A stretch of DNA of 64,000 nt, taken from Campylobacter fetus subsp. testudinum 03-427. Its GTDB lineage: Bacteria > Campylobacterota > Campylobacteria > Campylobacterales > Campylobacteraceae. Below the pieces are notes generated by a model. That model saw only the letters and a list, made by a program, of their open reading frames with translations. It made no database searches and was not told the origin of the DNA. Below are positions 9,021 to 18,436 of the stretch, piece by piece. The stretch's first letter is position 1. The number at the start of each line of letters is the position of its first letter. A program made the position numbers and the translations under genes. Location: the NCBI GenBank assembly GCA_000495505.1, contig CP006833.1, positions 806,001 through 870,000 on the forward strand. The letters are read 5' to 3'.

Positions 9021-9662
9021 ATGGTGATAAAAGAAATTCCATTTTTTAGCGGTTTGAATGATGAGGATTTGAAAAAACTTGAAAATATATCTGTGATAAA
9101 AAGCTATAAAAAAGATGAGTTTTTGTTTATGGAAGGAGATGAACCGCAATGGTTTAATGTGCTTTTAAAAGGTACTATCAAAATTTATAAAAGCACTCCC
9201 AAAGGAAAAGAGATATTTTTGCATACGCTTCGTCCAGTATCTCTAGTCGCCGAACTTGTAAATTTTGAAAATATCCCATACCCAGCAAGTGGAATATTTT
9301 TAAACAATGCCGAGGTTTTACGCATAAATTATAATAAATTTAAAACAGATTTCTTATCAAATCCGTCAATTTGCTTTGAACTTTTAAAATCTCTTTCGCA
9401 AAAACTTAAGATTATGAATGGTGTGTTACAAAATGAACTAACTTTGAAAAGCGATGCTAAGGTAGCAAAATTTATAGTAGAAAATCCAGATCTATTTTCC
9501 ACTATCAAACATACTCAAATAGCGTCTATACTGAATATAGCGCCAGAAACTTTATCCAGAACCATAAGCCAGTTTAAGCAACAAGGTATTATAAAATTAG
9601 ACGATAATTTAAATTTAACCTTTAAAGATAATGAAAAGCTTATAAGTTTATTTAATATTTAG
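9021..9662 (+). CDS. Crp/Fnr-family transcriptional regulator
   Basis: 213 residues from ATG 9021, chosen because GAAGGA sits 7 bases upstream; ATG 9006, overlapping the previous stop, is an alternative. The N-terminal ~120 residues form a cNMP-binding-type beta-barrel (FLFMEGDEPQWFNVLLKG). The C terminus is a winged helix with HTQIASILNIAPETLSRTIS as recognition unit. The only cysteine is near residue 116, so there is no Fnr-type iron-sulphur cluster. It is closer in style to the haem- or NO-responsive Dnr/NssR branch than to Fnr. It lies 120 bases upstream of haoC on the same strand and is the obvious candidate regulator of nitrite/hydroxylamine metabolism here. The effector is unknown. Confidence 0.85.
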   Translation: MVIKEIPFFSGLNDEDLKKLENISVIKSYKKDEFLFMEGDEPQWFNVLLKGTIKIYKSTPKGKEIFLHTLRPVSLVAELVNFENIPYPASGIFLNNAEVLRINYNKFKTDFLSNPSICFELLKSLSQKLKIMNGVLQNELTLKSDAKVAKFIVENPDLFSTIKHTQIASILNIAPETLSRTISQFKQQGIIKLDDNLNLTFKDNEKLISLFNI

Positions 9663-9789
9663 CGTTACTAATTTACATAAATTTATAAAAATCCAAAAAA
9701 CTTTACAAAAGTCATTGTATATGTATTAAAAATATGTTAGAATATCACCCTAAATCGTAGAAAAGCAATTTTCTAGGGAGGGAGTGGAG

Positions 9790-10341
9790 TTGAGAAAGAC
9801 AAAGCTTTTTACTATAGCTATCTTTATTATAGGTGGCTTAGTGGGTCTTGTATTTGCTCTTGGTATAGCACAGTTTATGTATGTGACTGGTGGAGATAAG
9901 TTTTGCACGTCCTGTCATGTTATGGAACCTATGGTTAGCTCGTATAAAAACGATATTCATGGAGGAAATAACAAAGTTGGATTTAAAGCAGAGTGCGTTA
10001 CTTGTCATTTACCGCATGACAATATAGTCAAATATACGTATCAAAAGGCTGTTAATGGTATGGTTGAAGGTGCCATTACACTCTTTGGAAGTCCTGAGAA
10101 ATTTAATTGGGAAGCAAGAAGAAAAGAGTCTAAAAGATATGTATTTGATAGTGGCTGTATGCACTGTCATGGTGATATAAAAAATGTTTCTTCACAAAAT
10201 ATGAAGTCGTTTTTACCGCACCGTGATTATTTTGCCAAAAACATAAATAAAACCTGTGTCGAATGTCACGAGCACGTCGGACACAAAAATCTTGGTTTTC
10301 ACCTTAAAGCTAAATTTGGTGATTTCAATATTACAAAGTAA
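9790..10341 (+). CDS. haoC: Tetraheme membrane cytochrome c, NrfH/NapC family (HaoC)
   Basis: 183 residues from TTG 9790. This start is favoured over GTG 9784 because the ribosome site AGGGAGG (9775-9781) is 8 bases from TTG but only 2 from GTG. One N-terminal membrane anchor (about residues 6-32) is followed by a periplasmic domain with four CxxCH haem sites: CTSCH, CVTCH, CMHCH and CVECH. The first reads CTSCHVM, with the CxxCHxM arrangement of the NrfH quinol-oxidising haem. It should pass electrons from menaquinol to the octaheme protein encoded 11 bases downstream. Because its partner has eight haems rather than five, the epsilon-Hao name haoC fits better than nrfH. Confidence 0.85.
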   Translation: MRKTKLFTIAIFIIGGLVGLVFALGIAQFMYVTGGDKFCTSCHVMEPMVSSYKNDIHGGNNKVGFKAECVTCHLPHDNIVKYTYQKAVNGMVEGAITLFGSPEKFNWEARRKESKRYVFDSGCMHCHGDIKNVSSQNMKSFLPHRDYFAKNINKTCVECHEHVGHKNLGFHLKAKFGDFNITK

Positions 10342-10352
10342 GGAGATGAGAA

Positions 10353-11738
10353 ATGCTTAAAAAATTCATTTTGGCATTAACCTGTATCGCCGCTATCGGT
10401 TTTGCTGATAGCGTTGGAAATATCAATCTTACAAAGACAATGAAGGTTGATAGAAATTTAAGCCCATTGGCTGTTAAATGTATCGAGTGTCATAAAGACA
10501 AAACTCCGGGTATCGTAAATGACTGGAAAAGTTCTCGCCATGCTCACGCTGCTGTAAGTTGCGTTGATTGTCACGCAGTTCCAGCTGATAGTCCTATGGC
10601 TATCAAAAAAGAGCACCCAAAAGATAGTGGTAATCACGTAAGTATTTTGGTTAGTCCAAAAACTTGTGCTAAATGCCACGCTAAAGAAGTTGAACAATTC
10701 CAACAAAGCGGTCACGCAAGAGGTGGAGTTCAAATGTTTGCTAAAAAAGGTATGGTTGAACTTATGTATCACTATGAAGCTAATGGCAAACCTTATGAAA
10801 ATGATGCACCATTCTATGCTGGAAATGAGAATCTAAAAGATGCTCCTGCTTCTACTGGTTGTGTCCAATGCCACGGTATGGAGATCAAACTTGACAAAGA
10901 AGGTTATCCACTTCCTGGAAAAGGCTGGCCAAACTATGGTATCGGTAATGCTTATCCTGATGGTAGCGTAGGTAGTTGTAAATCTTGCCACTCTAGCCAT
11001 AAATTTGATATGACTGAAGCTAGAAAACCATCTGCTTGTGCATCTTGTCACCTTGGACCTGATCATCCAAACATCGAGATTTATAACAACTCAATGCACG
11101 GAAAGATATTCAATGCTGAGGGTAATACATGGAAATGGGATAGTGCTCCAGATACTTGGGATGTTCCAGACTATAGAGCTCCAACTTGTGCTACTTGTCA
11201 CATGAGTGGAATAGGTGATCTAAACACTACTCACAATGTTAGCGTACGTCTAAAATGGAATCTATGGGCTCCTCAAAGCAATCTAAGAACCGGCGGATAT
11301 GACAATGCTGCGCAAACTTATGCTAATGAGGGCAAAATAAGCATAGGAACACCATTAGCCGGAAATCCAAATGGACCAGAAGCCGCTAGAGCTGAGATGA
11401 AACAAGTATGTAAATCTTGCCACTCAACTAAATCAACTGATTCATTCTTTGTAAGTGCTGATAACCATGTTGAACTTTACAACACTTATCATACAGAAGC
11501 TAAGAAAATGCTTGATGACTTGAAAGCTAAAGGTCTTCTAAAGAAAGACGAATGGTCTGATGAGTTCCAAATAACTTACTACTATTTATGGCATCATGAG
11601 GGTCGTCGTATGAGAATGGGTGCTGTAATGGGCGCTCCTGACTATGCTCACTGGCATGGAGTATTTGAAGTACAACAAGATATTAAGAAACTTCGTACTA
11701 TCTATGACGCTCGTATCAAAAGCGGAAAAATAGAATAG
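10353..11738 (+). CDS. haoA: Octaheme cytochrome c of the hydroxylamine oxidoreductase family (epsilon-Hao)
   Basis: 461 residues with an N-terminal signal peptide and eight CxxCH sites at about residues 43, 70, 105, 170, 209, 229, 279 and 353. Eight haems and the C-terminal MRMGAVMGAPDYAHWHG block identify the Hao family and exclude pentaheme NrfA. In Campylobacterota this clade is known to be encoded with a quinol-oxidising HaoC and is thought to reduce nitrite, probably to hydroxylamine or ammonium. The oxidative enzyme's catalytic cross-link tyrosine is reported missing in that clade, but I cannot align it here. Periplasmic. Good AAGGAG site before the ATG; terminator follows. It probably supports respiration with nitrite or protects against nitrosative products. 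Confidence 0.9.
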   Translation: MLKKFILALTCIAAIGFADSVGNINLTKTMKVDRNLSPLAVKCIECHKDKTPGIVNDWKSSRHAHAAVSCVDCHAVPADSPMAIKKEHPKDSGNHVSILVSPKTCAKCHAKEVEQFQQSGHARGGVQMFAKKGMVELMYHYEANGKPYENDAPFYAGNENLKDAPASTGCVQCHGMEIKLDKEGYPLPGKGWPNYGIGNAYPDGSVGSCKSCHSSHKFDMTEARKPSACASCHLGPDHPNIEIYNNSMHGKIFNAEGNTWKWDSAPDTWDVPDYRAPTCATCHMSGIGDLNTTHNVSVRLKWNLWAPQSNLRTGGYDNAAQTYANEGKISIGTPLAGNPNGPEAARAEMKQVCKSCHSTKSTDSFFVSADNHVELYNTYHTEAKKMLDDLKAKGLLKKDEWSDEFQITYYYLWHHEGRRMRMGAVMGAPDYAHWHGVFEVQQDIKKLRTIYDARIKSGKIE

Positions 11739-11750
11739 TTCTTTGTTATA

Positions 11751-11776
11751 AAGCCCTGCTTACGCGGGGCTTTTTT
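11751..11776 (+). terminator. Rho-independent terminator after haoA
   Basis: A 9-bp stem (AAGCCCTGC with GCGGGGCTT, one G-T pair), 4-base loop and a T6 tail, beginning 12 bases after the haoA stop. It is unusually GC-rich for this genome and should end the haoC-haoA transcript. Confidence 0.9.
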
Positions 11777-11841
11777 AAATTTATACATCTCTTTGTGATT
11801 TTATGGTGTTAGCTATAATATAAATAATTCCAAATCTACAG

Positions 11842-12372
11842 TTATTCGTCTTTTACATATCCGTCTGATGCATGAGACTGCATAAAACGAACTATCCTAT
11901 CTTTTTGCTCATCTGTTATTTTAGCAAAACCTTGCATAGCTGAGATATAAGCATCCCATTCATCCATTTTATGCTCTTTTGGCTTATGTGCTGCATGACA
12001 AGAGCTACAAGTATCGTAGTAATTCAGCTCAGCTTCATCCCATGCTTCAATCAAATTTGATGTTAAATCTGAGTTTTTTACCCAAAATTCCATACCGTTT
12101 TTTGGAGTATCATTTTTTAATTCTAAATATGGTACAAGTCCATTTTTTGAGTATCCAAGAGCAGTTTTGTTTCCGTCTATATTTTCACCTTTTATGCTTA
12201 CTAAAGTTTTATCGCCAGATACTTTTATCATATTTACTTCAACACCTTCAAATATAGTTCCTATAACCTTTGAGTTTGCATCTAGCATATCTACTTTTTC
12301 ATTATAGATATATTTTGGTTCTGCCATTAAAATTCCGGACAAAACTCCGCTTAATAGTATAATCTTTCTCAT
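11842..12372 (-). CDS. Periplasmic monoheme cytochrome c partner of the TorA-type reductase
   Basis: 176 residues. A short N-terminal signal peptide, an SH3-like beta segment (about residues 25-60), then a single haem site CSSCH at about 122-126 with Met residues downstream as possible axial ligands (MQGF, MQSH). It begins 4 bases after the molybdoenzyme gene and is on the same strand. The same pairing (molybdoenzyme plus monoheme cytochrome) is known for the C. jejuni TMAO/DMSO reductase. It should donate electrons to that enzyme in the periplasm. The cytochrome reading frame is intact even though the reductase gene upstream is frameshifted. Confidence 0.8.
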   Translation of the reverse strand: MRKIILLSGVLSGILMAEPKYIYNEKVDMLDANSKVIGTIFEGVEVNMIKVSGDKTLVSIKGENIDGNKTALGYSKNGLVPYLELKNDTPKNGMEFWVKNSDLTSNLIEAWDEAELNYYDTCSSCHAAHKPKEHKMDEWDAYISAMQGFAKITDEQKDRIVRFMQSHASDGYVKDE

Positions 12373-12376
12373 CTGT

Positions 12377-14766
12377 TTATGCTCCTATAATTTCTGGTGG
12401 TGTTATAGATTTATATGGTTTTATAGTCTCGTTTTCTAGCTTTTTTATACCGACTAAACATGTATTTACACTAGTAGCTTGTGCCATTTGAGACGTAGGT
12501 CTTGAACTGGTTAATATATTTACGTGACCCGCATTATCGCGTGGCTCATCGCTCTTATCTTCAGGGTCGTACCATGCACCCTCTTGTATAGAGACAACGC
12601 CCTCCATAATGTGATCGCTCACGAAAGCTCCGGCTAATAATCTACCGCGAGAGTTATAAACTTCTACTATGTCTGCGTGGTTAATCCCTAGTTTTTTGGC
12701 ATCTTTAGTATTTATAAAAATCGGCTCTCTGCCTTGTATTTTGTATATATTTCTTAGCCATGTATTATCTAACTGAGAATGCACTCTCCATCTTGGGTGA
12801 GGACTCAAAAGATGAAATGGATACTCTTTTGTGAGTGTTTGATTGCCCAGCCATTCGCTTGGTTCTATCCATATAGGGTGACCTTTAAAGTCAGGTAGGT
12901 TGTAATCTGCAAATTTTTGTGAGTAGATTTGAATTTACCACTTTCTGTACGAAGTTTGTTTTCTACTGGATTAGCTCTAAAATCAGCATGACGTATAAAT
13001 TTATAAGCTTCATCAGGGGTATCAAATTTAAAACTTCCTTTATCCCAAAATTCTTCAAAACTTACGAAATTAACCACATCGCTACGATTGATAAATCCCT
13101 CTAGCCACTCTTTTTTAGTTTTACCACCGGTAAATTTTTTATGTGCTTTATCGCTTATTTTTGCAGCCATTTCTTCAAAAATATCGTAGTCGTTACGGCT
13201 TTCATAAACAGGATCTACTACTTTTTTCATAGCATAAACCCAGTTTTGTGAGTAGCTTCCTCCAAAACTAATATCATCTCTTTCTAATGTAGTAGTTGAT
13301 GGTAGTATTATATCTGCCATTTTAGCTAAAGGCGTCCACCACGGTTCTTGTACTATTAAACATTTAAGTGTTCTAAGTGCTTTTATCAGTTCATTTGTAT
13401 CTGGATGATGACCTAGTATATTTGCTCCTACTACGTACATAAGATCTATTTTAGGATAGGTTAATTTCTTACCTTTGAAATTTATCTCTTTTCCTGGATT
13501 TAATATAGCTTCACTAATTCTTGAAGCAGGTATATTCGTATCTAGTTTGTTTTTACCTTGAGGAAGACCTACTGGACATCTACCGCCGCTAAATGCTTGA
13601 CCTCCGCCTGCATAATGCATAGAAAATCCTATTCCTCCACCAGGAAGTCCGATCTGACCTATCATAGAAGCTAACGCGATAAGTGTCCAGTCGGCTTGTT
13701 CTCCGTGCTCCGCTCTTTGCATAGCCCAATTTCCAGCTATAAATGTACGATTAGATACCATCGTATCGGCTAAAGATTTAATTATCTTTTCATCGATTCC
13801 AGTTATCTTTGCTGCCCATTTTGGAGTTTTTTCTATTTTATCTTCACCTTTACCTAATAGATATGGTAAAAATTTATCAAATCCATCTGTATAAGTTTCT
13901 ATAAAATTTTTGTCGTATTTTTTGCTTTTATATAGATAGTGCATCATACCCATAGCTAGAGCTACGTCGGTGTTTGGGCGAATTTTTATCCAGTCCGCAC
14001 CTAGAAGCTTTCCTGTTTCTTGGAACTGTGGATCTATGAGTATAAATTTGATATCGCTATTTGCATATTTTTTATAGTATTGATCATTTTCTCTATTTGC
14101 TACTACATAATCTATTTGGTTACATTTATAAAGATCTGTTCCCCAAAGAATATAAACTTTTGTATTTTCAAGTATCACTTCGTGACTAGTTTGCAAACTA
14201 TATACTTCTAAATCCCCCATAATAGTAGTATTTACTCTACCTGCTGCGCCGTTGCTGTACTCGCCATCAGTTCCTATATGACCTCCAAGAGCGGTATTAA
14301 AAAATCTTCCTGCTACAGAGTTGCAATTATGTAGCTTACCTACATGTCCCCAACCGCCGTAACTAGCGTTAAAAAGATTTTCTATCGGAGTCTTTTTTAA
14401 ATTTTCCAAAACAAGATCTATGGCTTTTTCCCAACTAACTCTTACAAATGGCTCTTTGCCACGAAGTTCAGGAGAGTTTTTGCCTTCTAAAAAGCTCTTT
14501 CTAACACATGGATACTTGACTCTTGTATCTGAATATACACGATCTATGATAGCATCTGTTATCAAATTTGGATGCTTATCGCTCTCATGAGGTATGATTT
14601 TTACGATTTTACCGTTTCTATCAACCTCTGCGTTAAATGCTCCAAAGTGTGTTGCATGCGGTATTAGCTTAGTATCATAAAAACTACTATCTCCTTTGGC
14701 GTATAGCGATGTAGCAGCTACGCTTGCCAAACTACCTTTTAAAAAACTTCTTCTATTTAAAGACAT
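12377..14766 (-). pseudogene. torA: TorA/BisC-type molybdopterin reductase interrupted by a frameshift
   Basis: Read through, this encodes about 796 residues of a periplasmic TMAO/DMSO/biotin-sulfoxide reductase. It has a twin-arginine signal (NRRSFLKG, residues 4-11) and the EYSNGAAG motif, whose Ser171 should ligate molybdenum as in TorA/DorA. The first frame ends early at 12865 after residue 633. The remaining ~165 residues continue in another frame, matching smoothly if one A is restored near 12928-12930: SGKFK then IYSQKFADYN, through to SPHPRWRVHSQLDNTW. That C-terminal part contributes to bis-MGD binding, so the product should be inactive unless the indel is a sequencing error. Transcription runs on into the cytochrome gene. 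Confidence 0.85.
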
Positions 14767-14863
14767 TTTTACATCCTTTATAATGATAGTAGAAATTATA
14801 TTAAAGAAATGTTTATAATAAGATTAATTTATAATATATATAAAACTAATTTTACTTTTGGTA

Positions 14864-15910
14864 TTAAAAGCGCTCTAAAATATCATAATTCGTGTTACGT
14901 TTAGCAGGTATTTCTCCTATATCTTTTATGAGTTCTATCATCTCATTTTGGCTCATTCTAAAACTTGCTCCGGCGGCTTTTACTACGTTTTCTTCCATCA
15001 TCGTGCTACCTAAATCATTTGCTCCAAATTTAAGTGCAAGTTGTCCTATATAACTACCTTGCGTTACCCAGCTGCTTTGTATATTTTTAAAATTATCTAA
15101 AAACAGCCTTGAAACTGCTAGAAGTCTTAAGTAACGGTTCGGTGATTGTTTTTTTATATTTGGATACTCTTGTTTTAGTTTTGTGTTTTGCGACTGAAAA
15201 CTCCAAAGTATAAAAGCTCTAAATCCACCTGTTTCATCTTGCAAACTTCGGATTTTATCCCAGTGTTCTACTATCTCCTCATCTGTCTCAACTGTGCCAA
15301 ACATCATAGTAGCAGTAGTTTTCATACCGATAGAGTGAGCTTGTTTATGGATATCAAGCCATTTTTGGCTACTGCATTTTTTAGGAGCTATTATATCTCT
15401 TACTCTATCACTTAGTATCTCTGCTCCAGCTCCTGGAATGCTATAGAGTCCTTTTGCTTGTAGTTTTTTTAATACTTCTAAAGTCGAAATTTTAGAAATT
15501 TTAGCTATATAGTCTATCTCGACTGCAGAAAATCCGTGTATATCTATCTTTGGATATTTTTTTGCTATGTGTTCTACTAAGTTTTCATACCACTCAATCT
15601 TTAGTTTTGGATGAACTCCACCTTGAAATAGTATCTGAGTGCCACCTATAGCGATTAGTTCTTCTATCTTTTGGTCTATCTCATCAAAGTTAAGTATATA
15701 TGCTTCATCTTCATTTACGTGGCGATAAAACGCACAAAATTTACAATCCACCCAGCATGTATTTGTATAATTTATATTTCTATCAACTATAAAAGTTGTG
15801 ATTTTATCTGGATGTAGCTTTAGTTTTTTATCAAATGCTAATTTTCCAAGTTCGTTTAGTTCTGCATTTTTTATCAAATTTAGAGCTTCTTTTTTATCTA
15901 TTCTGTTCAA
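14864..15910 (-). CDS. mqnC: Cyclic dehypoxanthinyl futalosine synthase (menaquinone biosynthesis)
   Basis: 348 residues. A radical SAM enzyme with the 4Fe-4S motif CxxxCxxC at Cys52, Cys56 and Cys59. It cyclises dehypoxanthinyl futalosine in the futalosine route to menaquinone, the route used by Campylobacterota. MqnC-type landmarks are QGGVHPKLKIEWYE, SIPGAGAEIL, TTATMMFGTVE and QDETGGFRAFILWSF. These favour MqnC over its paralogue MqnE. Monocistronic and divergent from the lipoprotein gene at 16083. Menaquinol made by this pathway feeds HaoC and the other respiratory reductases in this window. Confidence 0.93.
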   Translation of the reverse strand: MNRIDKKEALNLIKNAELNELGKLAFDKKLKLHPDKITTFIVDRNINYTNTCWVDCKFCAFYRHVNEDEAYILNFDEIDQKIEELIAIGGTQILFQGGVHPKLKIEWYENLVEHIAKKYPKIDIHGFSAVEIDYIAKISKISTLEVLKKLQAKGLYSIPGAGAEILSDRVRDIIAPKKCSSQKWLDIHKQAHSIGMKTTATMMFGTVETDEEIVEHWDKIRSLQDETGGFRAFILWSFQSQNTKLKQEYPNIKKQSPNRYLRLLAVSRLFLDNFKNIQSSWVTQGSYIGQLALKFGANDLGSTMMEENVVKAAGASFRMSQNEMIELIKDIGEIPAKRNTNYDILERF

Positions 15911-16050
15911 ACTTTATCCTTTTTTTTGGGATAAATTTTATCATAATTTGCAAAAATAGGGCTTAAAAATAGTGATTATTTTGATATCTAATACTGCAAA
16001 ATATAATTAAATTTTATATATAGACGTGAGCAAATTTATAAAATATTCGA

Positions 16051-16056
16051 TATAAT
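16051..16056 (+). promoter_or_regulatory. Sigma-70 -10 element upstream of the NlpE-like gene
   Basis: A perfect TATAAT at 16051-16056 lies 27 bases before the ATG at 16083, with TAAGGAG between as ribosome site. As is usual in Campylobacter, no clear -35 box is visible. Confidence 0.55.
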
Positions 16057-16082
16057 TGCGTTTCAAAAAATAAGGAGTTAAA

Positions 16083-16457
16083 ATGAAAAATATGATTCTG
16101 TCCATAGCAGCACTTACTATTTTTATAGGTTGTGGGTCGGCAAATCAGACTGCTAATGACCGAAAAACATTTGAAACTACGCTTCCATGCGCTGATTGCA
16201 GTGAGATAAAGTCCATTTTGCAGCTAGATAGCAACGGAAGTTTTATCTTATCTGATACATATGTAAAAGATATAAATCAAACTTTTACTCAAAGTGGTTT
16301 ATACAAGACCGACAAAGAGTTTATAATAGCTACTAGCGATGATAACGAGACATTATACTTTAAAAAAGACGGTTTAAATTTAAATAGACTAGACGCTGAT
16401 AAAAATTTAGTAGAAGGTGAGTTTAAAGATTATTATACCTATAAACTCCAAAAATGA
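16083..16457 (+). CDS. NlpE-like outer-membrane lipoprotein
   Basis: 124 residues. Signal peptide with lipobox FIGC (Cys near residue 17), then a small beta-barrel-type domain. The motif LPCADC at about residues 38-43 matches the CxxC of the copper-homeostasis lipoprotein NlpE N-terminal domain, and the pattern SGLYKTD is also family-like. It lacks the second OB-fold domain of E. coli NlpE. The 3' end overlaps the MFS carrier gene by 4 bases (ATGA), so the two are translationally coupled. A role in envelope metal or redox sensing is plausible but not shown by the sequence. Confidence 0.75.
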   Translation: MKNMILSIAALTIFIGCGSANQTANDRKTFETTLPCADCSEIKSILQLDSNGSFILSDTYVKDINQTFTQSGLYKTDKEFIIATSDDNETLYFKKDGLNLNRLDADKNLVEGEFKDYYTYKLQK

Positions 16458-17647
16458 TAAAATATCTCGCACTCCTAAGATACAATTCAAATCTTAGGAT
16501 TTTAACTTCTATACAGTTTATTTGCTACTTTGGAATGTGGTTTTCACATACTGGAATTTTCACTCTTTTGATAGAACTTAACGCTCCTGTGTGGGCTGTA
16601 ACGTTGGCTGCGGCGATGGCGTTTATACCAAATGTTTTTTTAGCTCCGATAAATGGCATAATAATAGATAAATTTAGTGCAAAACCTATGATGATATTTC
16701 TTATGCTTATAGAAACTGTGACTGTTTTGATGCTAGTTTTTATAGATGATCTTAGTTTGCTTCCGCTTTTATTTGTTCTTATATTTGTTAGAATGGGAAC
16801 TGGAGTGACTTATTTCCAAACAGAGATGAGTTTGCTTCCTAGTTTGATGACTAAAAAAAATCTCAAACTAGCAAACGAGATACACTCTATCATTTGGGCT
16901 GCATCATACACCGCAGGTATGGGAATAGCCGGAGTTTTTATACATTATTTCGGTATCAAAGAGGCATTTTTGTTTGATTTTGGATTGTATATTTTAGGAA
17001 TGTTTCTACTTACAAAGCTTAGAGTTCCAGATATCATAAAAACAAGAACGCAAAAAGTATTTGAGATGATGAAAGATGGTCTAAAATATATAAAAAGTAG
17101 CCCTCTTATAATGCATCTTATACTGCTTCACTCTTTTGTAGGTATAACCGCGTATGATAATCTAATAGCTCTTATGGCAAATTACAAATACAAAGAGATA
17201 ATGAGCGTATCTTTGATAATCGGTTTTATGAATATGACTAGAGCTATATCGCTTGTAGTAGGACCTATCGCACTTAGTAAATTTACAAACACAAAGACGC
17301 TTATTTGGCTTTTTGTCGGTGAGTTTTTAGGTATATCTTTGTGGGCGATTTTACAGTTTGATTACTATTTAGGGCTTATAGGATTAGTAGCAGCAGGATT
17401 TTGCACATCTACTCTTTGGTCATTTACATTTACAATGCTTCAAAACAGCTGCGACAAAAAGTATTACGGGCGCGTTATAGCTTATAAAGATATGGTGTAT
17501 TTCATAATATCTGCTAGTGTATCTTTGCTTATAGGTTTAGCTTATGAGCTTGGTATGGAGCTTTATATGATAACATTTGTAATGGGATTTATGTTTTTTC
17601 TAGGTGCGTTTTATTATAAATTTGTCTATGAGAAGTATTTTTTATAA
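16454..17647 (+). CDS. MFS transporter
   Basis: 397 residues with about 12 hydrophobic membrane segments and a long hydrophilic central loop near residues 185-205, the usual 6+6 layout of the major facilitator superfamily. The loop between helices 2 and 3 (GIIIDKFSAKPMM) corresponds to the MFS signature region. It resembles the enterobactin-exporter/macrolide-efflux branch (EntS/MefA-like) by general style only. Start ATG overlaps the stop of the lipoprotein gene by 4 bases. It is convergent with cheR, overlapping by 6 bases at the 3' ends. Substrate unknown. Confidence 0.8.
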   Translation: MIKYLALLRYNSNLRILTSIQFICYFGMWFSHTGIFTLLIELNAPVWAVTLAAAMAFIPNVFLAPINGIIIDKFSAKPMMIFLMLIETVTVLMLVFIDDLSLLPLLFVLIFVRMGTGVTYFQTEMSLLPSLMTKKNLKLANEIHSIIWAASYTAGMGIAGVFIHYFGIKEAFLFDFGLYILGMFLLTKLRVPDIIKTRTQKVFEMMKDGLKYIKSSPLIMHLILLHSFVGITAYDNLIALMANYKYKEIMSVSLIIGFMNMTRAISLVVGPIALSKFTNTKTLIWLFVGEFLGISLWAILQFDYYLGLIGLVAAGFCTSTLWSFTFTMLQNSCDKKYYGRVIAYKDMVYFIISASVSLLIGLAYELGMELYMITFVMGFMFFLGAFYYKFVYEKYFL

Positions 17648-18436
17648 CTTCTCATAGTAGCTTGAGCCGATATCTACTATTTTTGTATAAAGATCAGTAT
17701 ATGGAACTAGATCGGCGTGACCTACATATAGTCTTCCAAAAGGTTTTAAGATCTTATGAAATCTTTCTATAGTCATCAGCCTATACTCTTCATCAAAATA
17801 TATCATCATATTTCTTGATAATATTATATCAAACATTCCTAGTTTAAATAAGCTTTCATCAAATATATTTGCTACTTTAAACTCCATTTGAGGCATTAGT
17901 TCTTTTTTGATTTGGTACATATCATCAACTCTGTTGAAATACATATGTTTTTGATTTGAGCTTACGTTTTGTATAGATCTTTGGTTGTAGATACCTTCTT
18001 TACACTTTTGGATAACTTCTGAGTTTATATCTATACCTACTATTTTTAATCTTTGTCTATCTATACCGATAGTTTTTGCGATCATTCCTAAGGAATATAC
18101 CTCTTCACCGCTGCTGCAAGGAGCACACAAAATCTTTACGTTGTCGCTCAAAGCCATAGTATTTGCATAGTATATAACAGAGTTTAGTTGATTTAACTCT
18201 CTGTAAAAATAGGTTTCGTTTATAGTTATTAAATTTAAAAGCTCTTGTCTGAGTTTTGATTCAAAAGATACTTTTTTTAATAAAGCGTCCATATCAGGTA
18301 TATTTTTATTTGTAGCAAAGTTGGATATCTTGGTTTTGATGATATCTTTTTTGTTGGTTAAATCATTGCCGCATAGTTTTTTGATCAGACTAATTAATGC
18401 TTGTAGTCCATTTTCATCATATACAAATTCACTCAT
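17642..18436 (-). CDS. cheR: Chemotaxis protein methyltransferase CheR
   Basis: 264 residues. It methylates glutamates of chemoreceptors using S-adenosylmethionine. The N-terminal helical domain includes LLNLITINETYFYRE. The Rossmann AdoMet site is seen in ILCAPCSSGEEVYSLGMIA, and FDIILSRNMMIYFD is the CheR active-site strand. No C-terminal TPR or pentapeptide-binding extension. The start overlaps the end of cheB by 8 bases, giving a cheB-cheR operon. Its 3' end overlaps the convergent MFS gene, so no separate terminator is visible. Confidence 0.93.
   Translation of the reverse strand: MSEFVYDENGLQALISLIKKLCGNDLTNKKDIIKTKISNFATNKNIPDMDALLKKVSFESKLRQELLNLITINETYFYRELNQLNSVIYYANTMALSDNVKILCAPCSSGEEVYSLGMIAKTIGIDRQRLKIVGIDINSEVIQKCKEGIYNQRSIQNVSSNQKHMYFNRVDDMYQIKKELMPQMEFKVANIFDESLFKLGMFDIILSRNMMIYFDEEYRLMTIERFHKILKPFGRLYVGHADLVPYTDLYTKIVDIGSSYYEKL

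Noticed and set aside
9726-9743. A TTAAA...GTTAG half-symmetric site before haoC as a Dnr/NssR operator.
   Set aside because: Only one good half-site and a spacer that does not match the TTAAC-N4-GTTAA pattern.
9790-11738. Reading the cytochrome pair as NrfH-NrfA nitrite reductase.
   Set aside because: The larger protein has eight CxxCH sites and the Hao-type MRMGAxM...DYAHWHG block; NrfA has five haems.
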